Source of the DNA: Pycnopodia helianthoides
Lineage: Eukaryota; Echinodermata; Asteroidea; Forcipulatida; Asteriidae
Direction: 5' to 3'
Assembly: GCA_032158295.1 (NCBI GenBank)
Contig: CM063254.1
Location: 248,001-312,000 of the forward strand
DNA: 64,000 nt
A model generated the notes under the pieces. That model saw only the letters and a list, made by a program, of their open reading frames with translations, searched no databases and was not told the DNA's origin. Shown here one piece after another: positions 57,863 through 64,000 of this stretch (its first letter is position 1; each line of letters begins with the position of its first letter). The position numbers and the translations under genes are program-made.

Positions 57863-58257
57863 TTAAAGGAACATTACAGAATTGGTAAGAACAAAATTTG
57901 TAAAATATACTTTTTGATCACAGATTTACATAAAATTTACACGGTCTAATGATGATGATAGTAGAAAACATCCCTTGAAATATTTCCGTCTGAAATGCCA
58001 TATTTGATGAGAACTGAATAGACTAATTTTCCGATTAGAGTTTATCGCTCAGTGAGCGTTTTATTCATTTGTTGAAGGTATTATGATTTCATGCAAATGT
58101 GTGATCGGTTTTTCACTATTTTCTCGTGACCCAGATGGCCGATCGATCTCAAACTTCTACAGGTTTGTCAGTTTATGTATATGGTGGATTATATAAAGTG
58201 CTTACACTGCCAGCAACTGTTTTGTTAGAAAAAAACAATTCTGTAATGTTCCTTTAA
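57863..58257. mobile_element. MITE family C copy (395 bp)
   Basis: Same 24-bp ends as 52099-52478. Long shared blocks include GATGATGATAGTAGAAAACA and GACCCAGATGGCCGATCGAT. A few small insertions account for the extra length. Confidence 0.88.
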
Positions 58258-58607
58258 GGTTTCTTATTTTGTAAAATGTAATTTATTATATATCAAGATG
58301 GTTTGATAATTTCCCCTTGATTTCACCCATATTTTGAAACTAATTTGGGCCAATAATATAATTTTGGTCAGTGTCCTTAAACAAAGAGAAGTGTCAACCA
58401 AAAGGTTGGGGAAACAACCCACGAATTTCATGATTTGTTGTAAGCTAAATGTGTGCAACGGTTCATGGTCAGGTAGCCGCAAGTGAGTTCACGGTGTTTG
58501 GAAATTTATGCTTTTCCACTTGAAGATATATTATCATTTTTGGGAAAGCAGGAAGTGAGTGCAGACGCTGAAGTGGATGTAGTTCCGTGAGTGAGTGAGT
58601 GAGGGCC

Positions 58608-58642
58608 ATCCCCCCCACCCCCACCCCCCCCCCCCCCCCCCG
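58608..58642 (+). repeat. C-run
   Basis: (C)n with rare A, over 30 bp, just after (GTGA)n at 58591-58605. Confidence 0.85.
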
Positions 58643-59027
58643 AGGATTTAACCACCCTACAGTACATGTAAAATGAAATGAATCATTTAATCCTCTCAAC
58701 TGCTTATCTCTTGATTCTCCTGATTTGAAATCAAATGAATCATTTAATCCTTTCATCTGCTAGTTTCTTGATTCTCTTTATTCCCTAAAGGGATGCTATA
58801 AATGGTTAGTCAGTTGAGTGGATTCATTATCTACATCTTATATTCAACCACTTCAGTTGGTATTAACAAATCTTTACCGTGCCTCCGAGTGGTATTATTT
58901 TTTGGAATTTCCGAAGTATTTTTAGAATGTCTTTATCACATTAAAACCCTGACTAAATTAAGTACAGAGTACAAAGATTGTCATAAAATGCAGCGGAAGT
59001 TTTTGGCTCTTTCGAGAAATGATGGAA

Positions 59028-60203
59028 TGGCTTACTGGGATACATTGTAGGCTTGAACCTTGGCTTACTGGGATACATTGTAGGCCTGAACCTTGGCTTA
59101 CTGGGATACATTGTAGGCCTGAACCTTGGCTTACTGGGATACATTGTAGACCTGAACCTTGGCTTACTGGGATACATTGTAGGCTTGAACCTTGGCTAAC
59201 TGGGATACATTGTAGGCCTGAACATTGGCTAACTGGGATACATTGTAGGCCTGAACCTTGGCTTACTGGGATACATTGTAGGCTTGAACCTTGGCTTACT
59301 GGGATACATTGTAGGCCTGAACCTTGGCTAACTGGGATACATTGTAGGCCTGAACCTTGGCTTACTGGGATAGATTGTAGGCCTGAACCTTGGCTTACTG
59401 GGATACATTGTAGGCCTGAACCTTGGCTAACTGGGATACATTGTAGGCCTGAACCTTGGCTTACTGGGATACATTGTAGGCCTGAACTTTGGCTTACTGG
59501 GATACATTGAAGGCTTGAACCTTGGCTTACTGCGATACATTGTAGGCCTGAACCTTGGCTTACTGCGATACATTGTAGGCCTGAACCTTAGCTAACTGGG
59601 ATACATTGTAGGCCTGAACCTTGGCTAACTGGGATACATTGTAGGCCTGAACCTTGGCTAGCTGGGATACATTGTAGGCCTGAACCTTGGCTAACTGGGA
59701 TACATTGTAGGCCTGAACCTTGGCTAACTGGGATACATTGTAGGCCTGAACCTTGGCTAACTGGGATACATTGTAGGCCTGAACCTTGGCTTACTGGGAT
59801 ACATTGTTGGCCTGAACCTTGGCTAACTGGGATACATTGTAGGCCTGAACCTTGGCTAACTGGGATACATTGTAGGCCTGAACCTTGGCTAACTGGGATA
59901 CATTGTAGGCCTGAACCTTGGCTAACTGGGATACATTGTAGGCCTGAACCTTGGCTAACTGGGATACATTGTAGGCCTGAACCTTGGCTAACTGGGATAC
60001 ATTGTAGGCCTGAACCTTGGCTAACTGGGATACATTGTAGGCCTGAACCTTGGCTAACTGGGATACATTGTAGGCCTGAACCTTGGCTAACTGGGATACA
60101 TTGTAGGCCTGAACCTTAGCTAACTGGGATACATTGTAGGCCTAAACCTTAGCTAACTAGGATACATTGTAGGCCTGAACCTTGGCTAACTGGGATACAT
60201 TGT
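59028..60203 (+). repeat. 33-bp minisatellite, about 35 copies
   Basis: The unit reads GGCTTACTGGGATACATTGT then AGGCCTGAACCTT. All units keep the 33-bp length, so one frame on each strand repeats an 11-residue word (WLTGIHCRPEP on plus, MYPSKPRFRPT on minus). The longest plus frame runs 59019-59510. Left-hand units mostly read CTTACT, right-hand units mostly CTAACT. The array ends abruptly at the retrotransposon tail. No splice site or homology suggests it is translated. Confidence 0.93.
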
Positions 60204-60865
60204 TATTATTATTATTATTATTTATTCAGCCATTTTAACAATACATGACAATACAAAAAATACTTCCAGATGGGCTAGGAGAAACAAAAGCAAAATAATT
60301 ACTGTGGTCCATAGACCTGCCCCCCACATCTGGTTGTAATACAAGTAATAAAACGAGTAATAAAATATGTATAAAGCAATTCATGTACAAAAAGAAAGGA
60401 AAGTTAACTATAAATAAAACATGTCTATGTACATCAAAATTTGGCAACTGAAACAAAAAATAATATAAAGCATGGACTATTTGAGATAGAACAGTTTTAG
60501 GAGTGAACAATTTGAGAAACTTGCACAGTGTAAAAACAAACTAACAACAAACAAAAACAGAAACATTCCTAAACACTTAAATAATGTAAGTAGAATGCAA
60601 ATTAAATTTAAGTGACCAAATCTATAAAGAGAAAAGAAAAAATCCATCAAAAATAATATGTAAATAAATAATTTTATGAGTAAATAAACAAATAAATTAA
60701 TAAATAGAAAAATACAAAAATAAGTAAACAAATAAATAAACAAACAAATAAATAAATAAATATACATAAATATTTAACTCCTTGAAATATAGTATAGATT
60801 AAAAGTAAATTGTGGGATTGCGCATAGTTGTTATGAAACTGTAAAAGGATTAAGCAAAAGACCAG
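60204..60865 (-). mobile_element. 3' UTR and tail of the non-LTR retrotransposon
   Basis: Minus-strand region downstream of the stop codon. It is AT-rich, with long TTTA/TTTG runs (60640-60780 on plus as AAAT). It ends at 60204 in (AAT)n preceded by GAATAAATAATAAT, read on the minus strand, which is a simple-repeat tail like those of CR1/L2-type elements instead of a poly(A). The junction with the minisatellite is sharp. Confidence 0.75.
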
Positions 60866-63800
60866 TTAAGAAATATGGGCTGTAGCTACACTATCTTCAT
60901 GCTTCAGAGCTTTTAAAAAGGATGGCAGAGAAGTTAAAATGGCACAATTGCGGAATTTGATTGGCAGAGCTGACCAGAGCCTGGGAAATATGTGGATAGC
61001 ACTCAGATGCAAAGATTGAGTTCTGGCAAATAAATGTTTGAATGTTAAAGCGCTATCATATCTATGGTTAACAACAATGTTCTTATTAACAGATTCACAT
61101 TTAATTGTAAAAAAAAGACACTTAACAACAAATGAGGTCATCAAACAATTACGGCGACTTGATAAAGAAGACCATTTTAAAGCACAAAGTCTGTCGGTAT
61201 ATGACATTTCTCCAAATCGTTGATCTAATATAAATCTAGTTGCACGTCTCTGGATACGCTCAAGAGACTCCTCCTGAATCTGAGTTTGAGGCAGCCACGC
61301 AGGAATCCCATACTCCAAGATTGGAAGAACTAGACTCTTATACAAACATAGTTTAGCACTAACAGATGAATTAAATGCGACAGTCCTTACTAATCCTAGC
61401 ATTCTATTTGCACGAGAAACAACATCCTTAACATGATCATTCCAAGTTAGCTGAGAATTTAAAGTTACACCAAGGTACTTAAATGAACTAGTAATGGATA
61501 ATTGAGAGTGATCTAACATGTAAATGGGCAGCTGCAAATTACGTTTTCTAGTGACATGCATTACTTTAGATTTAGTGGCATTAAAAGTCATTCCATTGTT
61601 GGTACACCAGTTGCATAGGTTGTCTAGATCCTGTTGTAAAACAGTTACATCATTAATAGATTTGATTGATCGATATATTAATATGTCATCAGCAAATAAT
61701 ACACAACTAGAATTTAATCCAAATGTAATGTCATTAATAAACAAGTTGAAGAGCAAGGGGCCGAGAACACTCCCTTGTGGTACGCCTGAATGAACATTGG
61801 CCCATTTAGATGTTTCCCCAAGAAAGTGCACCCGTTGTTGACGGCCGATCAGAAAATCTTTGACCCATCTCCAAAGAGGACCCCTAATGTTAAACATAGT
61901 ACTAAGTTTGGTAAGCAAGTGATGGTGAGGCATACGGTCAAAGGCTTTAGACATGTCTAGAAAGACAGCATCTATCCTGGGTGGACTACGCTGGTCAAGA
62001 ATAGAAGCCCAAGCATGGTGAACATTTAAAAGCTGGGTCACACATGATCTTTGTGTAACAAAACCATGTTGGCTTTCGTTTAAAAGGCCATTGTCACCAA
62101 GATGCATCTTCATACCATTAGACAATACTCTCTCCATCAACTTGCTTACCAATGAGGTGAGGGCAATAGGCCTGTAATTAGCTAGAAGGGAACGATCACC
62201 TGACTTAAAAACTGGAGAAATATTAGAAAGTTTCCAACTTTTAGGAAGTTGGCCGGTGACAAGAGAGATCTGGAATATTTTATGTAGTATGTGTGATAAA
62301 GGATCTATAGTGTTACGCAAAAACGTAGCGCTAATACCATCAGGACCAGGGGCCTTCCCCACAGGAAGGGACTTGATGATGTTACGAATATCACTGACGG
62401 TAAATTGAACAGAGGAAAACTCAGGAATAGGAAGATCACAAATTGGGGGTTCATCACTGACAGTAACAGATGGAGAGAAAACAGAAACAAAGTGATCATT
62501 AAAAGCATTGGCTATGTCAAGAGGTTTACTTAAAACATTTGGGCCATGATTAAATGAAGGAGGGGCTGGAGATTGTTTCCTACTGCGGACAAAAGCCCAA
62601 AAACGCTGTTTGTTATCATTGGATTTAAAGAGACCATCAACAAATTTCCTATAGGCCACTCGGATTTTGTATTTGATTTGATTACGTAATTGTTTATAAA
62701 TGGTCCAGTGTTCTTGATTTGCAGAATGTTTAGCCTTGTGAAAGAGTTTGCGTTTTCGGAGGATAAGACGCTTCAGTTCACCATTAATCCATGGAAAGTT
62801 TTTCTTTTTCACACGTCTAGTGGATGAAGGCACGGCGTCCTTGACTGCAGCATCTACAATATCTAGGAAGCCTTCCCATGTTGATTCGATGTCACTTTTG
62901 TCAATGAAAAGGTCCCATGGTGCATAGTGCAGAAGTTCATTTAAGTGTTGAACATGGTCAGGGTTGTTGTAAGCCAGGAACTGTCGTACAATTGCTGGAG
63001 TAGGTGGAGCACGGTTAGCCCGGAAGTTAAAATTGACTCCATTGTGGTCACTGGAGACTGGGTTTGGAACAGTGCTGACTTGTGTGACGGAATCCGGCCT
63101 ACTGATGAATATGAGGTCAATTATGGTACCAACTGACGGGTCAATAGGTGAAGGACGTGTGATGTCTGAAACAAGCTGTGTAAGATGCAAGTTATCAGTA
63201 AGTTCGAATAGAGATGTCCTGTTGGAAGATACAACTCCTGGTGAGCAGTCTACGTTGAAATCACCCATGAGAATAACACCATCATAATCAGGAATAAGAT
63301 ATTCCATATTCCCAACTGCATTGTTCAATTTGTCCCAGTAGGATATATTCTCATGAGGTGGTCGATATATCACTCCGATGAGCCATTTTGTGTGAAGACA
63401 AGAAATCGACACCCACATCAATTCTAGCTCTGTTGATTCATGTTCATGAAGACGAACAGGGTGAAGATGATTGTTAATTGCAAGGAGAACACCACCCCCT
63501 GGTGCAGGGCGATCTTTACGGTGAATTATGTACTCGGTGGGTAGATTCAAAACAGAGTCATGATCTTGATCAGTGAGCCAGGTTTCTGTGAGTGCCAATA
63601 TATCGATCTGTTTGTTGTTGGTATCACATGCAATTGATGAAGCAAGGTCGATGCCTTTATTTCTAATGCTTCGAGCATTAAGTAAAGTTCCATTGACATT
63701 GTGGGATGAGTGTGCTGTAGTTGATTCTGGTCCAGGGTTTAGTTCAATGTCACCACATGAAGATAAAATGCAGTTGAATGTTGATGTACAATTAGGGTAG

Positions 63801-64000
63801 TACCTGACTGGGACATGCCCAAACCTTGTCCTTCTAGCTCTGAATTTCCTCTGAAGATTCCCTTGAAGATCAATCAGCCAAGTTGTACATGTACTTGTAT
63901 AGTACTGTGGCATGCTAGTACTACACCACAAGCTGTTGAATGCAGGGTGTGGACAATGGGCTTGAGGTGGACCACAATGGGCTGGAGGAGGAACACAATG
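60866..64000 (-). CDS. CR1/L2-like non-LTR retrotransposon protein: 2A motif, APE endonuclease, reverse transcriptase (N-terminus outside window)
   Basis: An unbroken frame of at least 1044 codons, still open at position 64000. Numbering residue 1 at 63931 (a TTG; the first ATG in the window is residue 7 at 63913): 2A motif DIELNPGP at 61-68; APE-type endonuclease at about 83-300 with LTETW (Glu116), GDFNVD (Asp224) and SDH (295-296); reverse transcriptase at about 510-830 with FLDMSKAFD (Asp659), SGVPQGSVLGPLLF and FADD (748-749); then a C-terminal region. All catalytic residues are present, so the copy looks recent and possibly active. The 2A site would release everything N-terminal as a separate peptide. 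It lies antisense to the J-domain gene. Confidence 0.95.
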   Translation of the reverse strand, partial: HCVPPPAHCGPPQAHCPHPAFNSLWCSTSMPQYYTSTCTTWLIDLQGNLQRKFRARRTRFGHVPVRYYPNCTSTFNCILSSCGDIELNPGPESTTAHSSHNVNGTLLNARSIRNKGIDLASSIACDTNNKQIDILALTETWLTDQDHDSVLNLPTEYIIHRKDRPAPGGGVLLAINNHLHPVRLHEHESTELELMWVSISCLHTKWLIGVIYRPPHENISYWDKLNNAVGNMEYLIPDYDGVILMGDFNVDCSPGVVSSNRTSLFELTDNLHLTQLVSDITRPSPIDPSVGTIIDLIFISRPDSVTQVSTVPNPVSSDHNGVNFNFRANRAPPTPAIVRQFLAYNNPDHVQHLNELLHYAPWDLFIDKSDIESTWEGFLDIVDAAVKDAVPSSTRRVKKKNFPWINGELKRLILRKRKLFHKAKHSANQEHWTIYKQLRNQIKYKIRVAYRKFVDGLFKSNDNKQRFWAFVRSRKQSPAPPSFNHGPNVLSKPLDIANAFNDHFVSVFSPSVTVSDEPPICDLPIPEFSSVQFTVSDIRNIIKSLPVGKAPGPDGISATFLRNTIDPLSHILHKIFQISLVTGQLPKSWKLSNISPVFKSGDRSLLANYRPIALTSLVSKLMERVLSNGMKMHLGDNGLLNESQHGFVTQRSCVTQLLNVHHAWASILDQRSPPRIDAVFLDMSKAFDRMPHHHLLTKLSTMFNIRGPLWRWVKDFLIGRQQRVHFLGETSKWANVHSGVPQGSVLGPLLFNLFINDITFGLNSSCVLFADDILIYRSIKSINDVTVLQQDLDNLCNWCTNNGMTFNATKSKVMHVTRKRNLQLPIYMLDHSQLSITSSFKYLGVTLNSQLTWNDHVKDVVSRANRMLGLVRTVAFNSSVSAKLCLYKSLVLPILEYGIPAWLPQTQIQEESLERIQRRATRFILDQRFGEMSYTDRLCALKWSSLSSRRNCLMTSFVVKCLFFTIKCESVNKNIVVNHRYDSALTFKHLFARTQSLHLSAIHIFPRLWSALPIKFRNCAILTSLPSFLKALKHEDSVATAHIS
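63728..63751 (-). other. 2A ribosome-skipping motif
   Basis: Codons for D-I-E-L-N-P-G-P, preceded by CILSSCG. It fits the 2A consensus D-(V/I)-E-x-N-P-G-P. In such motifs the ribosome fails to form the Gly-Pro bond and continues with Pro. Here the break would fall just before the codon at 63730-63728. Confidence 0.9.
63946..64000 (-). repeat. Short tandem repeat at the window edge, in frame with the retrotransposon protein
   Basis: ACAATGGGCTGGAGGAGGAA-type units (about 21-24 bp) recur at 63954, 63973 and 63995. On the minus strand they code AHC.PP(P/Q) words upstream of the 2A motif. Confidence 0.7.

Larger units (their letters stand above)
53366..59027 (+). other. Downstream intron of the J-domain gene
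   Basis: No helix III exon was recognised up to the window end. A good acceptor at 56442 (ATATTTTTTCTACAG) opens an in-phase 16-codon frame ending in TGA (GTLSYSNFASIAKYLD), a possible alternative terminal exon. Repeats: 53407, 53669, 54761, 55685, 57250, 57863. I see nothing definite in 54880-55680, 55910-57240 and 58260-58600. Confidence 0.5.

Noticed and set aside
59019..59510. 163-residue repeat protein (WLTGIHCRPEP words)
   Set aside because: It is the translation of a 33-bp minisatellite. The opposite strand gives an equally regular word and other parts of the array contain stops.
60866..63931. Retrovirus or other virus as source of the reverse transcriptase
   Set aside because: APE endonuclease before the RT, no gag, protease, integrase or LTRs; a non-LTR retrotransposon explains it.

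Overview
This window looks like nuclear DNA of a multicellular animal: AT-rich, dominated by introns and short dispersed repeats, with GT-AG split genes and no bacterial operon structure. An invertebrate deuterostome, probably an echinoderm, fits best. The reasons are the protein similarity of the exons, a CR1/L2-like LINE carrying a 2A motif (known from sea urchin), and the mix of tRNA-derived SINEs and foldback MITEs. The species cannot be fixed from the sequence alone.

Gene 1 (plus strand, coding 4537 to 38450) is a TAPP / PLEKHA1-PLEKHA2-type adaptor with two PH domains. Eleven coding exons can be read, with matching phases at all but one junction. The first PH domain lies in four exons (4537-13808), followed by a Ser/Pro linker (exons at 15374/15439 and 27314). 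The second, phosphoinositide-binding PH domain spans 27446-30631. The last exon ends in a class I PDZ ligand, Glu-Thr-Asn-Ile. The exon at 15374-15531 is odd: its best splice acceptor gives a premature stop, while three weaker internal acceptors keep the frame. The 5' non-coding exon and promoter were not found.

Gene 2 (plus strand, from 46702) is the start of a J-domain (DnaJ/Hsp40) gene. Exon 1 (46702-46750) and exon 2 (53274-53365) join in phase to give helix I, helix II and the HPD motif. The remaining exons are not visible and probably lie right of the window. A GC-richer segment at about 46280-46700 may be its promoter.

The right end holds a 33-bp minisatellite (59028-60203, about 35 copies). 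Directly against it lies a minus-strand non-LTR retrotransposon (60204 to the window edge). Its endonuclease-reverse transcriptase frame is uninterrupted, and near its N-terminal side it carries a textbook 2A ribosome-skipping motif (63728-63751). The frame is still open at position 64000.

Everything else is intron or intergenic DNA filled with non-autonomous elements: several tRNA-derived SINE families, many terminal-inverted-repeat or foldback MITEs (piggyBac-like TTAA, pogo-like TA and unassigned families), a 1.5-kb element whose ends are arrays of short repeats, and several local tandem repeats. No rRNA gene, functional tRNA gene, CRISPR array or prokaryotic gene was recognised.
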